Source: Larix kaempferi
Lineage: Eukaryota; Streptophyta; Pinopsida; Pinales; Pinaceae
Direction of reading: 5' to 3'
NCBI GenBank assembly: GCA_027924585.1
Contig: BSBM01000442.1
Coordinates: forward strand, 496,001 to 560,000
Length of the DNA stretch: 64,000 bases
Shown here: positions 10,401-21,670 of the stretch, piece after piece
How positions within the stretch are numbered: the first letter of the stretch is position 1
Layout of the letters: every line of letters starts with the position of its first letter
Translations under genes and position numbers: made by a program
Notes under the pieces: model-generated
What the model was told of the DNA's origin: nothing
What the model saw: only the letters and a program-made list of their open reading frames with translations
Databases searched by the model: none

Positions 10401-12065
10401 CATGAATGATTTTCCTTATCCACCTTGGTTTAATTAATACAACAACTGGGATCATGTTATACATGTGTTGTACTCTTTGTAGGTTCCCATAGCAAATTTT
10501 GATTCAGTCTGTAGTTAATTTTGTGCTTTTTCGGCCATTGGGTTTCCACCCCATTCTAAACTAAATCGGGTTAAGTAATTATAGTTGTAATCTAATATGG
10601 GTTTTTGGATTAGGTCTTTGGATACCATAATATTACATTTTAAATTGTGAATATAATACTATGAGACAAAGAGAGGAGAAACTTTTAATAAGGTTTTTTT
10701 CTTAGTGAAGGGTTTCAAGGGAAAATCTCTCTGTATTGTGTCTTAGCCATTGTTATTTCATGTTTTAGATTTTGTTTGGTATTTATTTTCTAATATAGGT
10801 TTATCAAAATTTTTACCCTAGTACCAAGGGAAGAATAGGACTCTCACTCATAGATTCTATATCATTAGGGTCATAATTGAAGGGATCCCTAGAAACCACC
10901 TTGATTTCAGGTAACAAATTCACAAGAGACCTTACTGTAGTGAACAAATGGATTTGGGATACTACACACAATGTGCGGCAAGGAAAACTATAATACCCAA
11001 GTATACAAACAAATACACACTACGAATAGGTGGAAATAGGAGAGTGGAGTGACCACACTATTTTAGTGCCAAAGTAAGAAAACATAGGGTAAGACAATAA
11101 AGGATTAAATGAAGAGGGAAATTCACCAGGTTACTTAAGACTATAAGATTTGATTAATGTAAATCCATGGAAGTATATTATTAGTGTCCTTAACTTAGGA
11201 TACACATAAGATTTTACTAACAAATTAGATAAGGAAAATAATCTAAATAGGTAGGGTTAAAATTAGTCAACACTTCCTTCAATGAACCATAAACCTTAAT
11301 ACTAGAATTCCAAGAAGAAGAATGGAGAGAAATCACTCATAATTCATTGTTGTAGATGATCAATATCCTTGATATGGTGAGGATATTTATGAAATGACTA
11401 CAAAATATATCCATGTCCTAGAATATCCTACTGATGTAGCTCAAATTTCCTACAAGACAAGACTTGATTGTAAATGTGCAATATAAAGATATATGTGTGT
11501 GTTTATATAACCCATAAAACAATAGATCTAGTTTTGTCTAGATAAATCAATGAGAATGGATAGTAAAGAGATCCTAATACCACCAAGAGGGATGATACCT
11601 TAATTATACTTGTTGTGATGGAAATTTCATTGAGTTTAAAGAGTTGAAATGCACAAGGCATGCGTGGAAATATGTCAATGAATATTCCCTAGGATGAATC
11701 AATCAAATCTGCAAGGATGGAGCCAAGGTAACTCAAAATATCCATATCATGGTGATGGATATGACAATGTCAAGCATCCCAAGGGCCTGCAAGAGGTGTA
11801 AGGAGATCACTAAGCTATGTGTGTACCTACAAATTAGAGTTTCCAAAGATAAAAGAAATTGGAAGATTTCAAGTGAGGAAGCTTACAAATAGGATTTGAA
11901 GGGTATAAATAGCCAAGGGAATGAAATAAAGGAATAGTTGTATGTTAATTTTATTCATTGAAGGTCTAATTCATACATAACCATTGCATTGTGCCTATTG
12001 ATTCAATGATGTGCATTTGGTTAGATGGTGTCACAGGTTTTAGACCCTAAAATGACTTAAGCGCT
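10401..12065. other. no gene seen; probable LTR remnant then unassigned DNA
   Basis: The first 500 bp follow a copia pol tail and have AT-rich U3/R-like composition, so they may be its 3' LTR, but I could not define ends. From about 10920 on I see no coding frame, repeat or element signature. Confidence 0.4.
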
Positions 12066-12181
12066 AGACATCTTAGAGAGGTCCCAACCAAGCACTTTAC
12101 ATCCCAAAGAGGTACCACCTAAGCACTAGACATCTCAGAGATGTCCCAATTAAGTGACAAACATCTTAGAGAGGTCCCACA
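12066..12181. repeat. about 31-bp tandem repeat, four copies
   Basis: Variants of ACATCTTAGAGAGGTCCCA recur at 12066, 12098, 12128 and 12160, spaced 32, 30 and 32 bp. The second copy is more diverged (ACATCCCAAAGAGGTACCA). The AAGCACT linker is shared by some copies. No gene is associated. Confidence 0.8.
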
Positions 12182-13739
12182 TCAAGGATAAAGTGAAGTG
12201 TTCTTTACTATGATGGTAGTCCATTACATTAGAGTAGTTCTTGAGAGGTATCATATCATCATTAGAAATCCATGTATGCCAAATGAAACATAGGAATGAA
12301 CTACTAAGTGAACCCCTTGGTCACTTGGAACATGTGAGTATTAAATTGTGAATATAATATGCTACATATTCCCCCCTTATAGAAGTTGATATCCAAGAGA
12401 TGGGAATAGTAGAGAGTTGGAAGGAAGGAGAGAATCGAGAAATGTAAATAAGGAGAGAATCAAGAAATGCACGGTAGTAGTCTAGGGTTCCTCATAGTGT
12501 GAGCCAATGCCCTAGTGTCACAAGGGAATCCTCCACTAATTGGTCCATGATATCCCATTTTACATTGAAATACTACGAGCCTTGATCATCAGTTCAAGTG
12601 GTGCTACAAGGGTTTCTCGGGGATCATTATGATGTCAAGCAAGTGGAAGACAAGAGAGAACCAAAATTCAAGGTAAGTGACGTCCATTAACCCGAGGCTA
12701 ACTTGAGAATGAAGGTGCCATACACTAGCCAAGGCCAAGCTACAAGGGAGATGGCGTACATTAATGTAAGCCAATACAAGCTTCGGGGGGACTGATGCCA
12801 ACAATTTAGTAGAAAAGGAAAGTGGCCACATACTTGAAATCTATGCAATGCAACTAATTGAGGGTCAAATATCAAGAGAATTATCAAGGAAGAAATTGTT
12901 AGTCCTAATTAGGAGATATCCATCTTGAGTAGGGTCATACTCAAGATAACAACCCAACACGAATTAAGTGATTGAAAATGCAACCAAGGAAAGGGTAGAA
13001 CATGAAACACTAGAGTTGATCTTTTCTTTTCCTTGACTATTCAAGAGACATGGGTGAAGGGTAAGTCAAAAAGGAAGGATGAGAGGACAAGAAGCCATGA
13101 AAAGAAAAAGGAAAGAAAAAAGAAGAGGAGGGTTGGGCATTATTGAAGTAGCGGATGGCTATTATGGATGATGGGAGGTCCAAATTTGCCCCATAAAGGT
13201 TCCATTTAGGATGGGAATTCATTTGATTTGGTAAACCCAAATTTAAATATAGGAACATTATAAAGTTACCTTAATGTTTCTTTAATCTCCAGTGAAAGGT
13301 TGAGGAAAGACGAAATATGAGGAGAGGAATAGAATGGGTTGATTTTAGTAGGTTGAAATAAGTGTATATGAAAAAGGAAGAGAGGGCCAACCAATTTTGT
13401 GATTCAAATTAGAAGGGCATTTGTAAAGGGAATAACCAAAAATAAGGAAATGATCTCGTGGGTCTTTCATAAGGGTTGTGGCATTGATATTCCTCATAGT
13501 ATGACAATTTTTGGCATAATTGATGCCTACCATGCAACGAATTTATACAAAGATAGTTGTTGAACCATCCTAAACATACTTCTCATAACATGGTACTCAA
13601 GTGTGGGTCGGATGCCCCATTGGTGAGACTCATATTGGTTAGGATTCAGGTTTAGGAAGGGGGGTCCTAAACATGAGAAAGGAGTGAGACTAGGGTGAGA
13701 TCGTAAAGCATACACTATAAGACAAGGACAAAGAGGAGG
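12182..13739. other. no gene seen; purine-rich tract at 13060-13140
   Basis: Short antisense frames exist, but none has recognisable domains. A run of G and A with few pyrimidines spans roughly 13060-13140. The DNA becomes increasingly G- and T-rich towards 13740, where the GGGTTA-like array starts. Confidence 0.4.
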
Positions 13740-14780
13740 AGAGGGGTGATAAATAAGTATAGGGTTAGGAATATGGGGTTATTGTGGTTATGTTACAAGG
13801 GGTTAGGAATTGCAGGGATCACAAGTTGTACAAGTCAAATATTGTATTAGAGGTTATAGGTGTTATATATTATCACAATTAGAGATTAGGGGTTATATAG
13901 TTTTTATTATGGTTACATGGCTTAAGGGTGATAATTGTTATAAGAATTAGAGATTATAGGGTTAGATGGGTTAGGGGAAATAGGGGTTAGAGATGTTATC
14001 TATTATGAGTCATATTAGTTAATGGTTTTAAGGGATAGGAGTTTTTGATGGTCATGTAATAGAATTTATAAGAGTTATGTGTTAAGAGTTAGAGGATTTA
14101 AGGGTTAGGGATAAGTAGTGATAAATTTTAGAAGTTATATGTATTAGGGGGTTATATTAGAGTTTATAATTGTTATGTGTTGATGGGGTTATATTAGAGG
14201 TGAGAAGTGTTATGGGTTCATATAAGCTATATGGTTTGGAGATTAGGGATTACATGAGCTATATGAGTTAGGTGTGTGATTATAGTCGCTAGCATTGTTA
14301 TTAGTGATTATAATGGTTAGGTTTATAGGGTTCGTGGGTAAGGGATTATACATGTTAGGAGTTGTTAGAAGTTATATAGGTGATATGGGCTATGTATTAT
14401 AGTGGTTAGTGGTTATAGATATAATGGTATGTGGATTAGAGATTATCTTAAGGGATATATTGGTTAGAGATTAAAGGTTATTGTTCATTGAAGGTTATAT
14501 TAGGGAATGGTGGTTGCATGAATTATATTAGGGTTATATATAAGAGGATTTATATGGTTTAGTGGTTATGGTTCATAGAGGGTTATGGCTATAGGGGTTA
14601 TAAAAATCATGTGTTGGGGATTATATTTGTTGTAAGGATTATATGTTATATGTGTTAATGGTTATAAATTTTAAGGATTAAAAGAGCTATATGTATTATA
14701 ATTTATGTAGTGATAAATGTTATTAATGTAAATGGTTAATACTTAAAATGATAGAGGCATTAAGGTTTAAAGAGTATGTA
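13740..14780 (+). repeat. degenerate GGGTTA/GGGTTATA array, part 1
   Basis: Words such as TTAGGG, GGGTTATA, GGGGTTA and TTATATGGGTTA recur every few bases on the plus strand in one orientation, with almost no C. There is no fixed long period and no exact tandem run. The motif is close to plant telomere repeat TTTAGGG. Similarity to telomere repeat is seen; origin from one is inferred. Confidence 0.7.
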
Positions 14781-15205
14781 AAAAATGTAAAAATAAATAT
14801 AATGATAAGTGTAGGATAGTGAAAAGTCAAAGCATACATACCCCTTCACCTTGTGACCAATCAATGCATATAAGTATACCTTATTGTAATAACCATTCTA
14901 TAAATATAAATAAAGCATTATTCAATATATTATTATACAGTAGAAAAATATTCTATCAACTAAATAGTATAAATAAGGTTTGTTTGTTACATTGGTATTA
15001 GAGCCATTGATTTGGTTGGTTTTTGTCGGTTCTTCAATCTTCCAATCTTTACACCACTAAAATTAGCAAATTCATACTTACTATGTTGTAAGTTGCTGCA
15101 ACCATCAATTGGGTTTTGCACAATTATTAGTTTTTTCATATAGTCAATTCCAACATGCAACATTCAATTAAGTCATACTACCATATGCCTATAAATATTT
15201 GGAGT
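14781..15205 (+). mobile_element. small LTR-element fragment inside the array
   Basis: Ordinary-composition DNA interrupts the array. It contains TTGTTACA, one base, then TGGTATTAGAGCC at 14993-15005. The last is a good match to the initiator-Met tRNA primer site that follows a 5' LTR in copia-type elements. The array resumes at about 15206. Ends, LTR start and target duplication were not resolved, so this may be a TRIM or a truncated LTR. Confidence 0.5.
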
Positions 15206-18200
15206 AAAAGGAGTTAGGGGTTATAGGAGTTAAAATAGTTTAGTACTATCGTTTATAAGGGTTATTAGTTATACATGTTAGGATTTTAATGGTTATGGTG
15301 ATTATTGTTATACGATTTACGTGGATGAGATTAGGGGTGATGCCAACAAAGGTTATAAGTTCTATTGGAAATGGGTTATTTTAGAGGTTACATAAGGTTT
15401 AGGTTGAAAATTGTTGTAGGGATTAGGAGTGATAATTATTTTGGGGATTAGGGGTTATAAGGGTTAAACATACTAAAATTAAATATTATATGTGTTAGTG
15501 TTATGTTTTATGGGACATATGACATAAAGTTTGCATAAGGGTGAGGGGTTACACATCCTACATATATATTAAGAGGGGTTGTAGGGGATAAGTATAAAGA
15601 TTTATATGTGTTAGGGGTTTTAGGATATAGAGGTTACATGGATTTGGAAATAAGAGGTTATAGTAGTTTGGAGTTGAATTAATGATCAAGGTGATATGTT
15701 GTGGGTTATAGGGTTTATAAATAGTTAAGGTTAACGGCTTAGGGGTTACATGGGTTATGGTTGGGGGGTTAAGGGTGATATTAGTTGAAGGAATTAGAGA
15801 GTAGAAGTGTTAGGATTTATAGGGGTTATATTTGTCGATAATTAGGCAATACATGTCTAATGGGTTATAAGGGTTAGGGTTATAAGTGTAAGTGGTTGGT
15901 GTTTTAGGGATAGGGGTTTCATGGATTCAATGTTATAAGGATTGGGTTTGTAAGGGTTAGGAGAAAGCATGTTGTATTGATAAGGGTTAAAGGACTTAGG
16001 GGCTCGATTTTAATGGTTAAATTTATAAGTGTTAAGGGTTAATAATTAGAAGGATTAGAGGTTATATGAATTGCAATTATGGTCTTGAAGGGATGAGTGT
16101 TAAGGGTAATGATGTTTAAGGATTAATATGCTATATATTTTAAGGTTTACAAGTTAATGTATTATGGTTTAACAAGTGATAGCTTAGATTTTAGCATATA
16201 TGTGAGTAAATCGGTTGTATGGGTTAAGAAGTAGGGTTGAAAAGTATTGGAGTTAAGGGGTTATAGGGGTTAAGTTATAGGAGTTAGTGGTTGTGATTAT
16301 ATGGTATAAAGGTTAAAGATGGTATGTATTATATTAGAAATTATAGAGGTTAGATGTGATATAAGTTATAATAGCTAGGTGTTAAGGATTACAAGGGTTA
16401 GGAATTCTGGGAAATAGAGAGTTAAAATTTATATGAATTTTATTAGAGGTTGTGGATGCTATTATTTATAATATTAAGTGATTATATGGTTAAGGGTTAC
16501 GAAATTCATAGATTAAGTATTATATGTTATAGGAGTTAGGGATTAAATGATTTAAAGGGGCTAGTTGTTATAAGGATTATGGGATATAGGAGTTGGTATT
16601 TATGTATCTTATGACATATATAGGTTGGGGGTTATAAGTGTTAAGGGTTATGGGTCTTAAATGCTATAGGAACCATAAGGTTTAATGGATGAAAAGGCAC
16701 TCAAGGTTATAAGGTTTATTGCTTATTATATTAATGGTCACTGTGGCTGGGGGTAGTAAAAGTTAAATGGATTAGAGATTAGGTACTGTTAAGTGTGAGG
16801 GATTATAGGCATCATGAGTTGTAGTTTTATGGGATAAGGGATTGTAGAGGTTAAGGTTCATACATCACATGGATGAAGATTGCATATGTGTTAGTGTTGG
16901 GGTTTATAAGTGTTAGCAATCAAGCTCTAAAGTGAGATGTTAATGCTTAATACTGGATTCATGGTCATAAGGATTAAAGTTTATAGGGATATAAAATTAT
17001 ATTTGTGGTTAATATGCATTAGTGGTATAGGGTTATATGCAATAGGGGTTATGTGGCTTTGGTGTTAGCGATTACATAAAGAGTGATGGGGTATTTTGGT
17101 TATGGCTATAAGGCTTAGTTTTTGGGAGTAATAAGGTTAAGGGTCAATGTTTAGGGGTTATAAGCATTGAGGGTTAGTTATTATAATGGTTAATTGTTCA
17201 AGGTTACAATAGTTAAGGGTTATGAGAATTACATAAAATTAAAATTAGGGTGTATAGTAGTTAGATGTTATAATGATTATGGGTTATATGGGATATGGTT
17301 AGAGGAGTTATATGTGAAGGGTTATAAGGTTAAGGGATTATAGGTATTTGGTGAGTCGGTGACATACTATGAATTATATTTTTTAGGAGTTAGATATAAT
17401 TAGAGTTAGTCTGAGTTACATGTTATATGGGTTAAAAGTTTAAGGTTATATGGTTTAGGGGGTATAAGAGATGGTGTGGTAGCATTTATAAAGGTTATAG
17501 GTGTTAGTGTTAGATGTTATAGGTGCATGGGATTAATGGTTTATAATGATTAGGGCTTATGTGTGTTAATGATGATATTAGCGGTTATAAGGTTTGGTTA
17601 TTACAAAACTCAAGGGTTATAAGGGTTAGTATTTGTGATTGATAAGGGTCAAAAGTTAGGGATTAAATGGGTTAATAGTTAGAATGTTTCTAATGTTTAA
17701 GGGTTAAGTTCTATAATTTCATAGGTGATAAGGGTGACATCGTAGAGGGATTATAGTTGATAAGTTAAAACCATGAATGGGTTATGTGGGTTATCATAGT
17801 TATAAGGTTTAGTGGTTATAAGGGGTTACCTTTTATCAAGGATTGCAAGTTTCAAACCATATGCATTATTGTTTATAAAGTTTGTTATAATAAGACTAAA
17901 GAGTTACAAGAGTCTCATTCTAGGTGTTATATTGGTTAGGTGTTATATATATTTTTGGATATGGATTAGTGGTTAGATATTATCTTAAAGGATATAGTGG
18001 TGGATTAAAGGTTATGTCTTATGATTGTCATATTAGGAATTGGTGGTTTCATTAATTATATTAAGGGTTATATGTGAGATGAGTTATATGATTTAGTAGT
18101 TACAGTTCATAGTGGATAATGATTATATGGTTTATAAAAATCGTGCATTGGGGATCATATATGTTATAAGGATTGTGAGTTATTTTTGTTTGTGGTTATA

Positions 18201-18543
18201 GCATGTAAGGATTAAAAAATATCAAGGTATCAGGATTTATGTTGTGCTAAGGTTTATTAATGTTAATGCTAAGTGTTGGAGGACATAGGTATTAATATTT
18301 CAAGATTAATTGTTATAATGACTTTGTGTAAATGAGTTAGATATTACAAGTGTTAGGTGTTAGGGGTTATATGACGTAGTTGTTAGGTGTTATGGTTTAA
18401 AAAGATTAGAAAATAATTTTTAGTGGGGAAAATATAAATGGATATAGGATTAAGGGTTATAGGTTTATATCGGTCCTAATGGTAATTGAGATGGTAAAAA
18501 GGGTAACAAGTGTTAGGGGATAAGTAATTCAAGGGTTAGGGAT
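15206..18543 (+). repeat. degenerate GGGTTA/GGGTTATA array, part 2
   Basis: This continues the same G/T/A-rich, C-poor plus-strand repeat, for example TTATAGGGGTTAAG near 16260 and GGGTTAGGGTTATAAG near 15870. Runs of GGG at short spacing give many potential G-quadruplex sites on this strand. It ends exactly where the gag-only LTR element was inserted. Confidence 0.75.
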
Positions 18544-18548
18544 CTATA
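18544..18548. repeat. target site duplication CTATA, left copy
   Basis: CTATA abuts the TGTGAAAAT end of the LTR and is repeated at 21666-21670 after the other LTR. Five bases is the usual size for LTR retrotransposon integration. Confidence 0.92.
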
Positions 18549-19330
18549 TGTGAAAATACTCACAGCAGATCTAAGAGCTGATGTATACCTCACAATGAAA
18601 GAATTTAGGAATAAGATTAAGAGTGGTCAATGCAGTAAGATGAGCAACAGAATAATAATACAGTAGAACTCGGATAGAAGAAAAAATACTTGACACACAC
18701 TAATTCATTAATCACAAATGGACAAATAAATAATACAATGCATGAGGATTCGAATTCCAAGGTAGAAATTCGAATTAGCCTTCATGGAGTGATCAAAAAG
18801 ATCACTAGAGTGTCATCGAAGCACAACTAGAAGTCTATCTCATCATCAGTGGAGTCAACAATGCTCAAGTAACTATCAACCATCATTCAAACTGAGTCTA
18901 ACTGAGTGTGGTAGGTGTAACTAAGTGTAACTGGAACTAATTGAATGAAGGAGGCTTAGTGGAGGGTGCATGAGGAGCTAACTGGAGTCAAAATGGGCAG
19001 TCTAGTCTCACTGGATGTCCATCGGAGTGATACAGTCAGTTGAGAGTCAATCTTTCCTTAAATCAAGGAGAGAACTAAATTTAACTGAAGTGCAACTGAG
19101 TGGTAGGTGAGAGAGGACGAGTGGCTTCCTAAAATCAAGGAAGAAGGGCGCACTAATCTCTAGGAGGGATAAGACTGATCCGTGAGAAGCTCTCGGGGCT
19201 AGCTAGCTGAGGGCTAGGTGTTGGGACTGATGACTGGGATGCATGCAATTGCATGCATGCATGCAAGACTGAAACTGCAAATGATGAAAATGATGGTAGG
19301 ACTAGGATGGAGTATAGGAATATCCTAACA
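18549..19330 (-). repeat. 3' LTR of gag-only element (782 bp)
   Basis: In element orientation it begins TGTTAGGATATTCC and ends ATTTTCACA. It pairs with 20868-21665. Confidence 0.93.
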
Positions 19331-19342
19331 CCCCCCCTTAAT
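19331..19342 (-). other. polypurine tract of gag-only element
   Basis: On the minus strand ATTAAGGGGGGG directly precedes the 3' LTR. A second similar run (TTGAGGGGGGGTA on the minus strand) lies about 115 bp upstream in the element, near 19444-19456, and could be an extra plus-strand priming site. Confidence 0.8.
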
Positions 19343-19515
19343 CCATCCTGGGCCCTGGTAACTGAGACCAAAGGTCACCCAATACAATGAATAATAATAG
19401 TCAATAAACCGAGGAAATGGGGAAAACCTCATGGTAAAAATACCCCCCCTCAAAATAGACTGTAAGGCACACACACAAAATAAATGCTCTAAACTCAAGC
19501 AGGTGTGATGCTTGG

Positions 19516-20763
19516 TCATATGTCTGGAGGTATTTTCTTCTTGGGAAGAAGTGGATCATGCTCAGAAAGCATGTGCTTGTACTTGCTCTTCAGATCGAAT
19601 GTGATGAGAACAAATCCAAAAGTATGAGGATGATCCTTGAACCTGTGATTTGAATCAACTGAGGTAGGATCAAATTTATGAATGTGCAGATAGTCTTTTG
19701 TCTTCTCCTTCGAACCATCATAGGTGAGATTATGCCCAAAAGAACTATCACATGATAGTAAATGCTTTGAATCCAAATCAGATCCAAGACTTGAAGAATG
19801 GTTTCTTAAGATCTCCTTTGAACCATTTGAGGTCAGATCTAAACCATTGGATGCATGGGAAATTATCCCAAGCAAATGGCAATGGCCATCATGGGTGAGA
19901 TTATGCCCAAAAGAACCATCAAATATCAGTGATTGCTTGGAATCCAAATCAGATCCACGACTTGAATCATGGTTGCTTAAGATCTCCTTTGAACCATTTG
20001 AGGTGAGATCTAAACCAGTAAATGCATGAGAAATTATCCCAAGCAAATGTCAATGGCCATCATCTTCAATAACCTTCTCAAAGTATGAAATAATGATCAT
20101 ATAGTAGAACATAAGAGATGAGTGATCAAGGAGAGCGAATGCATTACCTCCAATGGCTGATTTGACCTCCGAAACATTCATGAGGTCATGATGCAAACCA
20201 ACAGACTCTGGTGCAAGAGAGGATTTAGGAACCTCTGCAATATCTAGAGTGTGAGCTAGCACAGAATTTGAAATAGAAGAAATTTGGAGCATGAGTGTAG
20301 AAGCTGCAAGTTCTTCTTCTTTATGGCTAACTTCAATATGAGATATGTTTGATACTGATTCATGATCAATGAGATCATCAAGAAGGGTGAATGCAACAGT
20401 AGACTTGCTCTCGAAAGGGTTTGGACCAATCCCTTCATTCTGTCTGCCAAATCTTTCATCCAGATGGGCCCATAGCTCTTTTGTAGATTCAACATCAAGG
20501 GAGTGGATTTCCATGCATCGAGACATAGCATAGAACATGGCTACAATGGCTATTTCACCTTCATTTAACCAGCCATTCTCTTCTTCATAGGATTCGAACT
20601 CTCTTTCAAAAAAATAATCAAAGAGATCATGGCTCTTCAAATATGCTATCATTTTTGGTTTCCATTCAACATAGTTGAATAGAGAAAGAGGAGAAATTCC
20701 TTCTAAATACATGGAAGCTGTAGAAGACCTACAAAAACAATAGAAAATATCTGCAACTGCCAC
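19516..20763 (-). pseudogene. gag-like ORF of the gag-only element, one stop
   Basis: A single frame of 416 codons counting the terminal stop, broken only by a TGA at 20050-20052. Residues about 20-115 resemble the copia gag (UBN2-type) fold: SPLSLFNYVEWKPKMIAYLK, then an acidic stretch, then MSRCMEIHSLDVESTKELWA and HLDERFGRQNEG. The second half has two tandem copies of a 50-60 residue unit containing GLDLTSNGSKEIL, SDLDSK and SFGHNL (about 20046-19720). In the intact copy the residue at the stop position is Cys, so TGC became TGA. It has no zinc knuckle and no protease. The likely role is particle formation or RNA packaging, by analogy with gag-only elements; this is inference. Confidence 0.8.
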
Positions 20764-20854
20764 TACTGCAAAAATCCAGAAACTGTTGCACTCGAAATCT
20801 GGATAATAACCTGCAAAAAACTCTCAGGAATGGAGATAAACAATACTCTCAACA

Positions 20855-20867
20855 TGCTCTGATACCA
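20855..20867 (-). other. primer binding site, gag-only element
   Basis: TGGTATCAGAGCA on the minus strand, directly after the 5' LTR. It is complementary to the 3' end of plant initiator-Met tRNA, the usual minus-strand primer of copia-type elements. Confidence 0.92.
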
Positions 20868-21665
20868 TGTGAAAATCCTCACAACAGATCTAAGAGTTGA
20901 TGTATACCTCACAATGAAAGAATTTAGGAATAAGATTAAGAGTGGTCAATGCAGTAACATGAGCAACAGAATAATAATACAGTAGAACTCGAATAGAAGC
21001 AAAAATACTTCACACACACTAATGCATTAATCACAAATGGAGAAATAAATAATACAATGCATGAGGATTCGAATGCCAAGGTGGCAATTTGAATTAGCCT
21101 TCATGGAGTGATCAAAAAGATCACTGGAGTGTCGTCGGAGCACAACTAGAAGTCTATCTCATCATCAGTGGAGTCAGCAATGCTCAAGTAACTATCAACC
21201 ATCAGTCAAACTGAGTCTAACTGAGTGTGGTAGGTGTAACCGAGTGTAACTGAAACTAACTGAATGAAGGAGGCTCAGTGGAGGGCGCATGAGGAGCTAA
21301 CTGGAGTCAAAATGGGCAGTCTAGTCTCACTGGATGTCCATCGGAGTGATACAGTCAGTTGAGAGTCAGTCTTTCCTTAAATCAAGGAGAGAACTAAAGG
21401 TAACTGAAGTGCAACTGAGTGGTAGGTGAGAGAGGACGAGTGGCTTCCTAAAATCAAGGAAGAAGGGCACACTAAGCTCTAGGAGGGATAAGACTAATCC
21501 GTGAGAAGCTCCCGGGGCTAGCTAGCTAAGGGCTAGGTGTTGGGACTGATGAATGGGATGCATGCATGCAGAATGCATGCTACATGCAGAAATGCATGCA
21601 AGACTGAAACTGCAAATGATGAAAATGTTGGTAGGACTAGGATGGAGTATAGGAATATCCTAACA
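20868..21665 (-). repeat. 5' LTR of gag-only element (798 bp)
   Basis: It starts TGTTAGGATATTCC in element orientation, with a GCATGCATGC-rich block and a final ATTTTCACA. It pairs with 18549-19330; the length difference comes mostly from the GCATGCAT run. Confidence 0.93.
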
Positions 21666-21670
21666 CTATA
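21666..21670. repeat. target site duplication CTATA, right copy
   Basis: It matches 18544-18548 exactly. Confidence 0.92.

Larger units (their letters stand above)
18549..21665 (-). mobile_element. gag-only (TR-GAG-like) LTR retrotransposon, complete
   Basis: A full 3117-bp non-autonomous element read on the minus strand. Its parts, in its own order, are the 5' LTR (21665-20868), the initiator-Met primer site TGGTATCAGAGCA directly after it (20867-20855), one gag-like frame (20763-19516), a polypurine tract TAAGGGGGGG (19340-19331) and the 3' LTR (19330-18549). CTATA duplications flank it. No protease, integrase or reverse transcriptase is present, so it must move using enzymes of a partner copia element. 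The LTRs differ by roughly 5% over the first 450 bp compared by eye, so the insertion is not recent. The same family left the solo LTR at 6424-7186. Confidence 0.95.
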
